DNA from: Gammaproteobacteria bacterium
GTDB taxonomy: Bacteria > Pseudomonadota > Gammaproteobacteria > Enterobacterales > GCA-2746155
NCBI GenBank assembly: GCA_002746155.1
Contig: NVWF01000011.1
Coordinates: forward strand, 771 to 44,363
Direction: 5' to 3'
Length of the DNA: 43,593 nt
The position numbers were made by a program, and so were the translations under genes. The notes under the pieces are model-generated. The model saw nothing but the letters and a program-made list of their open reading frames with translations, was not told the origin of the DNA and did not search any database. Positions within the stretch are counted from its first letter, which is position 1; each line of letters opens with the position of its first letter. Shown here piece after piece: positions 28,325 through 40,909 of this stretch.

Positions 28325-31300
28325 TTAACTCTGCGCTTTAGGTTGAGGGTGACTTTCAGCACCCTCAGCAATTTCTAACTGACGTTCTCTTGCTAATTGT
28401 TCAGCGTCTGTTTCAACGGTTGAAGGCATTAAATAATACACCGAGGGAATAATTAATAAGGTGAGAATTGTTGAAACAATCAATCCAAATGATACAACAA
28501 CTGCTAAGGGAGCCCTTAGTTCTGCACCTTCACCATAACCTATGGCCATGGGTAATAATGCTAATACCGTGGTACAGGTTGTCATTAATATAGGCCTTAG
28601 TCTCGATTCACCGGCTGCTATTATAGCATCCAGTTTAGCAAGGCCTTTTCGCCGCCCTTGATTAATCGCATCAACCAACACAATAGCATTGTTGACAACG
28701 ATACCGACTAAAAATACTGCTCCTATCATTGAGATTACACTCAAAGCATAACCCGTCAAATAGAGTCCAAGAATGACCCCGATAGACGCTAGAGGAATCG
28801 TTAATAAAATAACGAAGGGGTGCCCCAAGTGTTCGAAGGTTGCTGCCATCACTAAATAGACCAGGAAGATAGCTAACCCAATGGCAAAGATTAAACTTGA
28901 AAATGACTTCGCCATTTCTTTATTCTGCCCACCGAATTCAAATGTGATACCGGGAGGCGGAGGGTTATTTCTTATAAATGCTGATAATTTACTTGTGATC
29001 TCTTTTAAACTAATGTTATCTAAATTTGCAGCGATGATAGCTACTCGAGATTGTTGTACTCTATCGATGGCAGCTGGGCCTTGTCCATGTTCAATATTAG
29101 CAACAGCTGCAAGTGTTATCGTCTTGCCATCTACTTCACCAATAACAATATTATGAATATCATTGATATTGTTACGATCAGCCATCCTATTTCTTAGTCT
29201 GATATTAATTTGCCTATCAGGAAGACGAAATTTTGAAACAATCACACCACTAACTCTTTGATTAATAGTTTGAGCAACCTGCTCAATACTGAAACCTAAT
29301 TGGGATAGTTTGTTCCTATCAAAAGTAACCATCAGTTCTGGATTACCTGTCTCTAGAGATGCACGAATATCCTTTAGACCTTCTATTAACTTTACTTCAG
29401 GCAAAATGCCCAGAGTGTATTCCCGTAAGGCTTCAATATTTTCGCCGAAAAACAACATTTCCATGGGTGTTTTTAAACTGAAAAAAGATGGGCGACCAAA
29501 TTGAATATCAGCACCTGGAATATCCATATATTGATCCCTTAATGCATCAATCACCCGTTGCTCCATTGCCGTATCGCTTCTGTCTTTAATGACGATGTTG
29601 ATTTGTCCTAAATTTTCGTCCTTGCTTTTCAAGCTTAAGCCACCACTGACATTCCTGCTACCAATTGATACATAGGCTCGAGCGATGTCTGAATTTTCTA
29701 GTGCAAGTCTTTCCATTTTTTGTAAAACTTTGGTTGTAGCAGGCAAGGCTGTCCCTTCAGCTAAAGTGACATCAAAATAGAATTCACCCTCACTCAATTG
29801 TGGTATTAAAGCTGTTGGGATTTGAGGAATTAGAAGTAAGCAAAGGCCCAGAGTGGCAAAAGCTGAAACGACCATTTTTTTCGGGTGAGCTAATGCAAAA
29901 TCAAGCAAGGGTCGATATATTCGAATCAAGCCTTTGCCGCCATCGCTAATCCTCGGCGCCTGGTGAGACTTGGTAGAAGAGCCAAGCGATGCCAGCATGG
30001 GTACTAGTGTAAAAGATAATATAAGTGACGCCAATAAGCTAAAAGTAACGGTCAGAGCCTGATCACGAAATAACTGTCCTGCGATGCCTTCTACAAATAC
30101 AATGGGTAAAAAAACGGCAATGGTGGTGAGTACTGAAGCCGTAACCGCACCTCCAACTCTAGAGGTACCTTCAATGGCCGCCTCAAAAACGCTTAATCCT
30201 TTTTCCCTTTCTCGGTGGATTGACTCTAAGACTACGATTGCAGAATCCACTAACATTCCTACCCCTAATGTTAAGCCACCTAAGGACATAATGTTGAGAG
30301 ATACGTCAGCACGATACATAAAGATAAAGGTAGCGATCACAGAAAGTGGTATGGCTGCGGTAATGATGCTTGTTAGTCTTATATCCCTCAAAAACAACCA
30401 AAGGACTAGAATGGCAAGCAGACCACCAATCATTAGTGATTGTTTAACTTCACTAATTGATTGTTCAATAAAGCGAGATTGGTCAAATTGTAGATGGATT
30501 TTATTGCCTTGGGGTAAGCTTTTATTTAACTTGTCTAGTTGGCTTTTTATGGCGTTAGCCACTTTAACCGTATTGGCATCGCCTTCCTTATAAACTGAAA
30601 TCATGACGCCTTCTTCACCATCAAAACGAGTGATTTCTGTTCGGTCTTTACTGCCCCATTTTACGGTTGCTACATCACCGAGCAATACAGATGGCTGATC
30701 TGCTGAGGTAACTCTTAAATCTCTGATCTCTTGAAGATTATCGTATTCATTAACTGTTCTTACTAACAACTGTGTTTGAGAATTTTTAAGAGAACCTCCT
30801 GGTCGATTTATATTTGAATTGGTTAACATTTGAGCAAGAGCCTCAGGGCTTATACCCATAGCGGCTAATTTGCCTTGATTAATGTCTATTTGAATTTCTT
30901 CTTCTTCCCCCCCTTGAACGGTTGCAGATGCTACTCCTTCAATCCTCTCAAGTGATTCTTTGACTTGTTTATCTCCTAACAATCGTAATTGTGTTAAGGG
31001 TAAAGAACCGCTTAAACTCAACTTTAAAATAGGATCTAAGGCAGGATCATAACGAAGCACGATGGGGTCTTCCGCTTCTAGGGGGATGCGTAATCGGTCA
31101 AGCTTCTCCCTAATATCCATTGATAATTCTGTCAGGTTTGCATCCCAACCAAATTCTAATGTAACTTCAGATATACCTGAGCGTGATACGGAATGGATTT
31201 GTTTTAATCCCTTGAGCACCCCAACAACTTCCTCCACAGGTCGCGTGACAAGTTGTTCAACCTCAGCTGGAGCTGCATTAGGAAATTCAGTTTGCACCGT

Positions 31301-31441
31301 AAAAGAAGGATAACTTAATGCAGGTAGAAGGTTTGTAGGTAATCGAGAGAATCCAACTGCACCAAAGGCTAGTATGGCAAGAGAAACCATAAGAACCGTT
31401 ACTCTGCGTCTTACGGAAAACTCAACAACTCCCTTGATCAC
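28325..31441 (-). CDS. RND efflux permease (first of operon)
   Basis: 'VEFSVRRRVTVLMVSLAILAFGAVGFSRLPTNLLPAL', 'GVGMLVDSAIVVLESIHRERE', 'VGIVVNNAIVLVDAINQGR'. Confidence 0.95.
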   Translation of the reverse strand: MIKGVVEFSVRRRVTVLMVSLAILAFGAVGFSRLPTNLLPALSYPSFTVQTEFPNAAPAEVEQLVTRPVEEVVGVLKGLKQIHSVSRSGISEVTLEFGWDANLTELSMDIREKLDRLRIPLEAEDPIVLRYDPALDPILKLSLSGSLPLTQLRLLGDKQVKESLERIEGVASATVQGGEEEEIQIDINQGKLAAMGISPEALAQMLTNSNINRPGGSLKNSQTQLLVRTVNEYDNLQEIRDLRVTSADQPSVLLGDVATVKWGSKDRTEITRFDGEEGVMISVYKEGDANTVKVANAIKSQLDKLNKSLPQGNKIHLQFDQSRFIEQSISEVKQSLMIGGLLAILVLWLFLRDIRLTSIITAAIPLSVIATFIFMYRADVSLNIMSLGGLTLGVGMLVDSAIVVLESIHREREKGLSVFEAAIEGTSRVGGAVTASVLTTIAVFLPIVFVEGIAGQLFRDQALTVTFSLLASLILSFTLVPMLASLGSSTKSHQAPRISDGGKGLIRIYRPLLDFALAHPKKMVVSAFATLGLCLLLIPQIPTALIPQLSEGEFYFDVTLAEGTALPATTKVLQKMERLALENSDIARAYVSIGSRNVSGGLSLKSKDENLGQINIVIKDRSDTAMEQRVIDALRDQYMDIPGADIQFGRPSFFSLKTPMEMLFFGENIEALREYTLGILPEVKLIEGLKDIRASLETGNPELMVTFDRNKLSQLGFSIEQVAQTINQRVSGVIVSKFRLPDRQINIRLRNRMADRNNINDIHNIVIGEVDGKTITLAAVANIEHGQGPAAIDRVQQSRVAIIAANLDNISLKEITSKLSAFIRNNPPPPGITFEFGGQNKEMAKSFSSLIFAIGLAIFLVYLVMAATFEHLGHPFVILLTIPLASIGVILGLYLTGYALSVISMIGAVFLVGIVVNNAIVLVDAINQGRRKGLAKLDAIIAAGESRLRPILMTTCTTVLALLPMAIGYGEGAELRAPLAVVVSFGLIVSTILTLLIIPSVYYLMPSTVETDAEQLARERQLEIAEGAESHPQPKAQS

Positions 31442-32544
31442 GAACCTTTATCTCGACTATCATCAATGACAACTACTGAAACCCCATCGTTTAAATTTCT
31501 CTGACCTTTAACAATTACTCTATCAGACTCTTCTATACCTGATGTGATTTCAGTATAAGAATCCACAACGAATCCTAGTTGCACATCTTGGCGTTGTGCT
31601 TGTCCATCTTTTTCTAAAAAAACAAAACGCCTTTCTCTTTCCTCGATAACGGCAACGGTTGGAATGAGTAGGGTGTTTAGGTGTTTAGCCGTTATAACTT
31701 TAACTTCAGTGAAGTCACCAGGCCTCACCTGCATTGGGTATTCATCTAATCGGATAGTGACTTTAATGGTGCCAGTATTAGGATCAACAATGGGGCTAAC
31801 AAGGTCAACTATGCCAATCAGAGGCTGGGAAACATTATCGATTGTTAATTCAACGCTATCGTCGATAGCCACGATACCAATCCTTGAAGCCGGAAGATAA
31901 ACTCTAAGCAATAAAGGTTTTATGGCCATCATTCTAAACAGCAGTTCACCTTGAGTAACATAGGCACCCAGATCAATATTTCTTGTCACCACACGGCCTT
32001 TGAAAGGAGCGGATATTTTTGTATGTGATAAGGCTAAATCAGCAATAGCTTTATCTGTTTTTGCCGTTTGAAAGGCTATTTCAGCAGAGTCATATTCATT
32101 GGCAGGCACAACGCCAGCTTTACGCATTTTACTCAATCGTCGATATTCCTTCTCAGCGGATATGAGTTTTTGCTTGGCTTGCAAGGCGCGTAATTTTTGG
32201 TCGTCATCTTCAAGTTGTAGTAGGACTGTTCCCCTTTCAACATCATCACCCTCTTCATGGAATAATTGTCGAACAACGCCTGATGAGCGAGCATTGATTT
32301 TTGCATCACTTTTAGGTTCGAGAGCGGTGGTGGTAGTGTAGTAGGATGAGGCGGTATCTCTCTTGGGGAGAATGATACTAATAGGCGTTGGTTTGGTAAA
32401 TCCCTTGCCTTTTGACTTTTGTTTCCACTGACCGCTTTTTGTTTGAGCAGATGAGTCTTTTTCACCACTACAACTTGTGATTAACAACAGTGGCATAGAG
32501 AAAAACAATAAGAATATATATGGGCTTAATTTATTTAGAATCAT
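31438..32544 (-). CDS. RND periplasmic adaptor (membrane fusion protein), lipoprotein
   Basis: Lipobox 'LLLITSCSG', 'ARSSGVVRQLFHEEGDDVERGTVLLQLEDDD', 'ISAPFKGRVVTRNIDLGAYVTQG'; ATGA-type overlap with permease gene. Confidence 0.94.
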   Translation of the reverse strand: MILNKLSPYIFLLFFSMPLLLITSCSGEKDSSAQTKSGQWKQKSKGKGFTKPTPISIILPKRDTASSYYTTTTALEPKSDAKINARSSGVVRQLFHEEGDDVERGTVLLQLEDDDQKLRALQAKQKLISAEKEYRRLSKMRKAGVVPANEYDSAEIAFQTAKTDKAIADLALSHTKISAPFKGRVVTRNIDLGAYVTQGELLFRMMAIKPLLLRVYLPASRIGIVAIDDSVELTIDNVSQPLIGIVDLVSPIVDPNTGTIKVTIRLDEYPMQVRPGDFTEVKVITAKHLNTLLIPTVAVIEERERRFVFLEKDGQAQRQDVQLGFVVDSYTEITSGIEESDRVIVKGQRNLNDGVSVVVIDDSRDKGS

Positions 32545-32793
32545 TGTATAAATATATCATAATTAGTAAAGGAAAAATTGACGCAGATTATTTATTAAGT
32601 AAGAAAGCATTGCAAGAAATTGAGACCAACTGTCTATTACTTAAGTTAAGTCACCGAAAGGTAGAAATACTTACCAAAGGTTAACAAAGTGCAGCTGGAA
32701 CTATTTGTCTTGATATGGTTTGATGACTAAAATGTATAGCAAGCCAAACTAAATGACAAGCAAGCTTTACATTAAGACAAAGGAGATTGACTA

Positions 32794-33222
32794 GTGACTA
32801 ATTTTGAAGAAGAGTGCGCCCGTAAAGGTTTAGTCGCACGTGATATTAAAAACGCGATTATCGTAAATTTTTGGATACTTGCTTGGGCAGTTACTCTTGG
32901 GGCAGTTTCTTATCTCTCAGATTATCAATGGTATACAGCTAGCTGGTGGGCGTCCTCGGCAGGGTTATTAGTTCATCTAAGCGTTGGCATTGGTATGATC
33001 TTGGCATTTAAGCGCTTTGTAAAAGAGGCGGATGATCTGGAGCGTAAAATACAACTTGATGCTCTGGCAATATCGGTAGGTTTGACCGTCGTAACTTTTT
33101 CTAGTTACAGCATTTTAGAAATGTCTGCAGTGGTTCCCGAATTAACTGCTGCTTACCTAATTGTTGTTATGTCAATGGGCTATGCTTTGGGACTTATTAT
33201 TGGAAGGATACGCTTCCGATGA
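32794..33222 (+). CDS. Small four-TM-like membrane protein, unknown function
   Basis: Hydrophobic segments; 4-nt overlap with following HTH gene. Confidence 0.75.
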   Translation: MTNFEEECARKGLVARDIKNAIIVNFWILAWAVTLGAVSYLSDYQWYTASWWASSAGLLVHLSVGIGMILAFKRFVKEADDLERKIQLDALAISVGLTVVTFSSYSILEMSAVVPELTAAYLIVVMSMGYALGLIIGRIRFR

Positions 33223-33419
33223 AAAATAAATTAAAAGTGCTTCGTGCAGAGCGAGATTGGACCCAGGCAGACTTGGCCCTTCAGTTAGAAGTTTCACGCC
33301 AGACAGTCAATGCCATAGAGAAAGGAAAATTTGATCCAAGTTTGCCTCTGGCATTTAAAGCATCCCGATTATTTAAAATGCACATAGAGGATATCTTTCA
33401 AGATGAAGCAGAGATGTGA
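33219..33419 (+). CDS. Small XRE-family HTH regulator
   Basis: 'KNKLKVLRAERDWTQADLALQLEVSRQTVNAIEKGKFDPSLPLAFKASRLFKMHIEDIF'. Confidence 0.92.
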   Translation: MKNKLKVLRAERDWTQADLALQLEVSRQTVNAIEKGKFDPSLPLAFKASRLFKMHIEDIFQDEAEM

Positions 33420-33442
33420 CACTTGCAACTTGTTTAGCAAAA

Positions 33443-34456
33443 TTAGCTTTCTTTGGAATAAAATTCTTTAAAAGCCGCTACAATACTTTTTACATCTTCA
33501 GCATGAATATCAAGATGAGTTACCAAGCGAAGAGTTTTATTATTACTGATTAATATCTTTCTATCCGCTAAGAAATCAATAAGTTGTTGTTGTTTCTCAG
33601 CCTTGATAAACACCATATTTGTCTGCACTTTTTCAACAAGACTAATCGAGTCAAGAGAACTTAATTCGTCAGCTAGTGTTTTGGCATTGAAGTGATCATC
33701 TGCTAAACGCTCAACATTATTATCAAGAGCATAGATACCCGCAGCTGCTAACATGCCAGCTTGACGCATGCCACCACCCAATATTTTTCTAATTCGTCTA
33801 GCCTTATTGATGATTGATTTGGATGCAACAAGCACCGAACCCACCGGTGCTCCTAACCCCTTAGATAAGCAGATTGAAATGGAATCAAAAGGTGCAGCTA
33901 TTTCTTTGATACTACTAGCTTGCTTCACAGCGGCATTGAAGGCCCTCGCTCCATCAAGATGCAAAGCTAGTTTATGTTTATCTACAAATTCTCTAGCTTG
34001 ATAAAGATAATCCAACGGTAGTACTTTGCCGCCCGTAGTATTTTCCAAACATAGTAAACGGGTTTTAGCGAAATGATAGTCATCGGGTTTTATGACACTT
34101 TCAACCTTGTTTAAATCAAGTGTGCCATCATCGTCAAATAAAATAGGTTGTGGTTGGATACTTCCAAGAACTGCCGCGCCACCCGCTTCATACTTATAGG
34201 TGTGGGCGACTTGTCCTACGATATATTCATCGCCTCTTTGGCAATGGGCCATCAGCGCAATAAGATTACTTTGGGTGCCACTCGAACAAAAAATGGCTGC
34301 TTCTTTGTTGAGTAGATCAGCAGCTTTTTGCTCAAGTTTATTAATGGTTGGATCGTCACCAAATACATCATCACCAAGAGGCGCGTCAAACATAACCTGT
34401 TTCATTGAAGCGCTTGGTTGAGTTACGGTATCACTGCGCAGATCAAGGGTTTTCAT
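33443..34456 (-). CDS. Low-specificity L-threonine aldolase (PLP enzyme)
   Basis: 'LDLRSDTVTQPSASMKQVMFDAPLGDDVFGDDPTINKLEQKAADLLNKEAAIFCSSGTQSNLIALM', 'HLDGARAFNA', 'CLSKGLGAPVGSVL'. Confidence 0.95.
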   Translation of the reverse strand: MKTLDLRSDTVTQPSASMKQVMFDAPLGDDVFGDDPTINKLEQKAADLLNKEAAIFCSSGTQSNLIALMAHCQRGDEYIVGQVAHTYKYEAGGAAVLGSIQPQPILFDDDGTLDLNKVESVIKPDDYHFAKTRLLCLENTTGGKVLPLDYLYQAREFVDKHKLALHLDGARAFNAAVKQASSIKEIAAPFDSISICLSKGLGAPVGSVLVASKSIINKARRIRKILGGGMRQAGMLAAAGIYALDNNVERLADDHFNAKTLADELSSLDSISLVEKVQTNMVFIKAEKQQQLIDFLADRKILISNNKTLRLVTHLDIHAEDVKSIVAAFKEFYSKES

Positions 34457-34461
34457 TAGTG

Positions 34462-36699
<2,238 letters not shown>

Positions 36700-36848
36700 C
36701 TAATATCTTTATTCAATTTAGTCTTCCGAGACCCACCTCATCAGCTTTGATAAGGGTTGGTAGTAATTATTTCTTTGGAAGGTAGTTTTCATGGGGCGCA
36801 TTATAACAGTAGACCTTTAAATAGAATAGGAAATTTATGGCAGATAAG

Positions 36849-38078
36849 CTATTCAGGTCTAAGCTTTGTAAATGCATCTAACTTACTTTGATAAAATAAT
36901 TGTTGACCATCATCATAACTATATTTTTTAGCTAGCTTGAGATACTTTTCACTATTATTTATATCACCTAGCTGAAAATAACTTTTAGCTAGGGAAAAAT
37001 AGAATTCATTTTGTTTTTTATCTAAACGGATAGATTTTTTATAATGTTTAATAGCTTCTAGCCAGTTTTCATTTTCGTATTGCACATCGCCTAACATGGA
37101 GTGATAGAAAGGGTTTTCTTTTCGATGGTTTAAAACAATCGCATTTAGCCTTTCAGCTTCTTCAGTTCTTAAAGTAATTGTGTAGATATAGGCTAGGTTT
37201 TCCAAAGTGGTGATGTCATTACTTTTGATTTGAAGAGCTTTAAGGTATGAGCTTTCCGCGTAATCAATTCTGCCAGCTCGTCGATATAAAACTCCTAAGT
37301 TGGCCCAGGCTTCCACTAGAAAATGATCCTTAAGCAGGGCAGAGCGAAAATAAGCATAAGCCTGTGTATAGTGTTCTTTTATTAAAGCATCGGCACCCTT
37401 ATTATTGTAAAACAAGGCTAAAACGCGAGTTTTGGATATTTTATTTCCCGGTAAGTTTAGTGATTGAGCCCGCCTATCAAAATCCAATTGGTAGGTTCTG
37501 GAATTAAATAAAAACAAATTCTGTTCGTTCTTTTGATAAAGCTTAAGGTTTACATGACGATTTAATAAACTGTCTCCTTCTCGTCTTACCCAAAGTTCTG
37601 GAATATCAACCTGCTGAAACTTAACTCCAATATTAGCATGATCCGCCATTCCGTAAGTCATGATGATAAGAGATAAGCAGTTAGCGGCCTTATTTTCAAA
37701 GGTTTCACTGGCAATAGTATTGGCATCATTTTTATAAAGAAGATTCAAGGCGCTGTGAAGAAATATACTGTCGGCCAAGGCTTTAATTCGTTGATCACTT
37801 CCTTCGACCCTTGATAGGTGTTTGTCCACAAAGGCTGCGGCATTTTTTCCGATATCAAATACCTCAGTTTCTGATTCAATGATTACTTTTTGGTAGCTTG
37901 GGAAGAGTGAATCGTGGAGTAAAGGAACCGGATTAAAGTCCTTGGACGACGTTGTCTGGCAGGCACTTAACAGTAATACTGAGAGTAAATAAACCAACAG
38001 TATGATTAATTTCCGGGTTGGTTTCAGGAATGATTTAATCATGCTTATTGGGTCAACAAGACTATTACTTAACATCAT
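36849..38078 (-). CDS. TPR-repeat lipoprotein with transglutaminase-like N-terminal region
   Basis: 'LLLSACQTTSS' lipobox; 'ENKAANCLSLIIMTYGMADHANIGVKFQQVDIPELW...LNRHVNLKL' Cys/His core; C-terminal TPRs 'VEAWANLGVLYRRAGRIDYAESSYLKALQI'. Confidence 0.8.
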   Translation of the reverse strand: MMLSNSLVDPISMIKSFLKPTRKLIILLVYLLSVLLLSACQTTSSKDFNPVPLLHDSLFPSYQKVIIESETEVFDIGKNAAAFVDKHLSRVEGSDQRIKALADSIFLHSALNLLYKNDANTIASETFENKAANCLSLIIMTYGMADHANIGVKFQQVDIPELWVRREGDSLLNRHVNLKLYQKNEQNLFLFNSRTYQLDFDRRAQSLNLPGNKISKTRVLALFYNNKGADALIKEHYTQAYAYFRSALLKDHFLVEAWANLGVLYRRAGRIDYAESSYLKALQIKSNDITTLENLAYIYTITLRTEEAERLNAIVLNHRKENPFYHSMLGDVQYENENWLEAIKHYKKSIRLDKKQNEFYFSLAKSYFQLGDINNSEKYLKLAKKYSYDDGQQLFYQSKLDAFTKLRPE

Positions 38079-38247
38079 CTTTTTACTTTAGTCCTAGATG
38101 AGCATCATCTCAAGTTACAAGGACTATTATTACTCGATTAATATGTCCAAAGTGTAAAAAAATATTTCGATTATTAAGCTTGTTTAGCCGCTAAAAGGTG
38201 TAGTATAAGTTATGCAGTTAAATACTCATCAAGGAAATTGATAATTT

Positions 38248-39090
38248 ATGGTCAGTAAGCTTTCAACTCAAAGCATCAAAAAAAATCAATTAGTCCTAAT
38301 AGGTGTTTGTTCGGATGATAATTCAAGTTTTAAAAAAGGACCCGCCGCGGCTCCACCACTAATTCGTAAAGCCCTCTATAATGGTTCGGCTAATCTCTCT
38401 GCAGAGAATGGTATAAGTCTTGCTAATAATCATCGTTTTATTGATATTGGTGATATTAATGTGGGGCCAAGTGTTGAAGAGTTTATGGGAATAGAGCAGC
38501 ATCTTGTCGACGTTTTAGAAAGAGGCGGCATTCCCTTAACACTAGGTGGGGATCATGCTATTACCTATCCTTTGATCAAGGCTATGGCTAGATATCATCA
38601 ACCTTTTAGTATTTTGCACTTTGATGCCCATCCAGATCTCTATGATGAATTAGAGGGTAATCGTCTATCCCATGCCTGCCCCTTTGCCCGTATAATGGAA
38701 GACTCCTTAGTGACTCGTCTAATTCAGGTGGGTATCAGGACTTTGAATGATCATCAAAAAGCTCAAATCGAAAGGTTTTCTGTGGAAAGCTTTGATATGA
38801 TCAATTTTGACCCTAAAAGCTTCAAGCCTAATCTCAAAGGACCAGTTTATATTTCCTTTGATTTGGATGCTCTTGATCCGGCCTTTGCACCAGGCGTATC
38901 ACATTTTGAGCCAGGAGGACTGACTGTTCGCGATGTACTTGGTATTATTCAGAAAATTGATGTACCGATTATTGGGGCGGATATCGTTGAATATAATCCT
39001 ACACAGGATATTAATGGTATGACGGCCATGGTTGCTGCAAAGCTTTTAAAAGAGATAGGCGGCATGATATTGAAATCTAACCCTGAATGA
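38248..39090 (+). CDS. Ureohydrolase family (agmatinase/arginase-like)
   Basis: Metal-binding motifs 'LGGDHAITYPL', 'LHFDAHPDLYDE', 'SFDLDALDPAFAPGVSHFEPGGLT'. Confidence 0.92.
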   Translation: MVSKLSTQSIKKNQLVLIGVCSDDNSSFKKGPAAAPPLIRKALYNGSANLSAENGISLANNHRFIDIGDINVGPSVEEFMGIEQHLVDVLERGGIPLTLGGDHAITYPLIKAMARYHQPFSILHFDAHPDLYDELEGNRLSHACPFARIMEDSLVTRLIQVGIRTLNDHQKAQIERFSVESFDMINFDPKSFKPNLKGPVYISFDLDALDPAFAPGVSHFEPGGLTVRDVLGIIQKIDVPIIGADIVEYNPTQDINGMTAMVAAKLLKEIGGMILKSNPE

Positions 39091-39128
39091 ATAATACTAT
39101 TAAACAAAATCCACATGAGAGTAATTAG

Positions 39129-39512
39129 ATGATAGCTTGGTACGGTTATTTATATTTAGCAATTTTGGGGTTATTAACCCTTGCAGGCATTATCGAAGAA
39201 TTAAAAAAACCAGGTGGCAGCTTATATGCTCTTGGCACTTTTACAACGCTGATTATTCTAGTCGCCTTTGTTGCGGGTAGTTTTATACCAGACGTTGGAC
39301 AGGCAATCGGATATTTCAGTCTACCCATGTTACTAGCTGCCATAGTTTATGATTTTTACCTGTCAGGTAGAAATTTAATATTAGGCTCAAAATATTTTGG
39401 AGAACCTCTTGATGAGGTTAAATCAAGGATGGATTTACTCACCGCAACTTTGATTGTAGCTCCTGGCTATTTGGCTGGTTTTGTAATTTTGTATCGAACA
39501 CTTGTCAGTTAA
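39129..39512 (+). CDS. Small integral membrane protein, unknown
   Basis: Four hydrophobic segments, clean ORF. Confidence 0.6.
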   Translation: MIAWYGYLYLAILGLLTLAGIIEELKKPGGSLYALGTFTTLIILVAFVAGSFIPDVGQAIGYFSLPMLLAAIVYDFYLSGRNLILGSKYFGEPLDEVKSRMDLLTATLIVAPGYLAGFVILYRTLVS

Positions 39513-39538
39513 TTTTTAATGCTACTAATCCTAGACTA

Positions 39539-40057
39539 ATGCAAATTGCTGAAACTAAAAGACTAATATTAAGAGTTCCTGAAACAACCGATGGAAAGCT
39601 GGTTCTTGAGCTGTTCAACCAACGAGATTGTGTAAGGTTTATTGGTGATAAAAATATCAAGTCACTAGAAGATGCTGAAAACTATATTACTGAAAAGTTT
39701 TTGGGGCTCTACAGAACCTATGGTTTTTGTTTGTATATTGTTGAACATAAAGAATTAAATGAATCGGTGGGAATTTGCGGTTTGGTTAAAAGAGAGAGTC
39801 TTGAAGATGCGGACATAGGGTTTGCAATTTTAACTAAATTCCAAGGCAATGGTTATGTAACCGAAGCAGCCAAAGCGGTAAAAAACTACGCTTTTAAAAC
39901 CTTAGGAATAAATCGTCTTGTAGGCATTACGGATAAACAAAATGTCGCATCAAGTCGTGTACTTGAAAAAATAGGTTTAGTCTTTGAAAAAAATATTCAA
40001 CTTGAGGGTGAAACGAAAGAAGTGAAGCTTTATGCAGCAACTTTATGCAGTGAATAG
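39539..40057 (+). CDS. GNAT family N-acetyltransferase (RimJ/RimL-like)
   Basis: 'TKRLILRVPETTDGKLVLELFNQRD', 'GFAILTKFQGNGYVTEAAKAVKNYAFKTLGINRLVGITDKQNVASSRVLEKIGL'. Confidence 0.92.
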   Translation: MQIAETKRLILRVPETTDGKLVLELFNQRDCVRFIGDKNIKSLEDAENYITEKFLGLYRTYGFCLYIVEHKELNESVGICGLVKRESLEDADIGFAILTKFQGNGYVTEAAKAVKNYAFKTLGINRLVGITDKQNVASSRVLEKIGLVFEKNIQLEGETKEVKLYAATLCSE

Positions 40058-40115
40058 TTAGCTGCATTTAACTATTAATAGATACAACTAATTTAGTACA
40101 ATCTAAGGAAAAATT

Positions 40116-40352
40116 ATGACAGAATTTACATCAAATCAACTCGAAGAAATCCATTGTCTAACAATGTTTGATCTTAATAATACAACAGAAGGCTTAAAAG
40201 TTCATAACACGGCGCGGGAAGAAACCATTGAAGCCATTAAGAGACTTTATGACAAAGGTTTGATATCCCAAGACGATGGTGGTTATTTAACGAGCCTTGG
40301 TCAGGAAGCTGCTGAATTTATTCAGAGTTTGAGATCCATCTTGAGAAAATAG
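40116..40352 (+). CDS. TIGR02647-like conserved small protein
   Basis: 78 aa 'LEEIHCLTMFDLNNTTEGLKVHNTAREETIEAIKRLYDKGLISQDDGGYLTSLGQEAAE'. Confidence 0.75.
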   Translation: MTEFTSNQLEEIHCLTMFDLNNTTEGLKVHNTAREETIEAIKRLYDKGLISQDDGGYLTSLGQEAAEFIQSLRSILRK

Positions 40353-40354
40353 CT

Positions 40355-40909
40355 TTGATTGCCACAGCTAAACAAATCATAATTCAAACCGAAAACTGGA
40401 TTAATCGATTTATTATTTCCCATAATATTTGTCCTTTTGCAGAGCAGGTAGTGGTTACAAATCGAATTGAAATCTCTGTTATTGATAATAAAAAAATTGA
40501 AGATTGTCTTATTCAATTAATAGAAAAATTAGTTAAACTTGCCGCCAATGACTCCATTGAAACAGCACTTTTAATCTTTCCTGAGGCTGTAAAAGACTTT
40601 GATGATTATCTAGAATTTCTTGCCATAGCAAATCAGTTAATTGAAGATCAAGGCTTTACCCAAGAATTTCAACTGGCGAGCTTCCACCCTGACTACTGCT
40701 TTGAGGGGGAGGAAAAGAATGATCCTGCAAATTTCACCAATCGCTCCCCTTGGCCCATGCTCCATCTAATACGACAAAGTAGCATTGATAAGGGCTTGAA
40801 ATTTTATGAGCATCCAGAACAAATTCCTGACAACAATATTAAGCTTACTAGAGAGTTAGGTTATGAATTCTTAAAAGAACTACGACAACAATGCATGGAG
40901 ATAAATTAA
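40355..40909 (+). CDS. DUF1415 family protein (TTG start)
   Basis: 'TENWINRFIISHNICPFAEQV...FQLASFHPDYCFEGEEKNDPANFTNRSPWPMLHLIRQSSIDK'. Confidence 0.88.
   Translation: MIATAKQIIIQTENWINRFIISHNICPFAEQVVVTNRIEISVIDNKKIEDCLIQLIEKLVKLAANDSIETALLIFPEAVKDFDDYLEFLAIANQLIEDQGFTQEFQLASFHPDYCFEGEEKNDPANFTNRSPWPMLHLIRQSSIDKGLKFYEHPEQIPDNNIKLTRELGYEFLKELRQQCMEIN

Noticed and set aside
30084-30593. 169-aa + strand ORF inside the RND permease gene
   Set aside because: Antisense shadow of a clear RND coding sequence.
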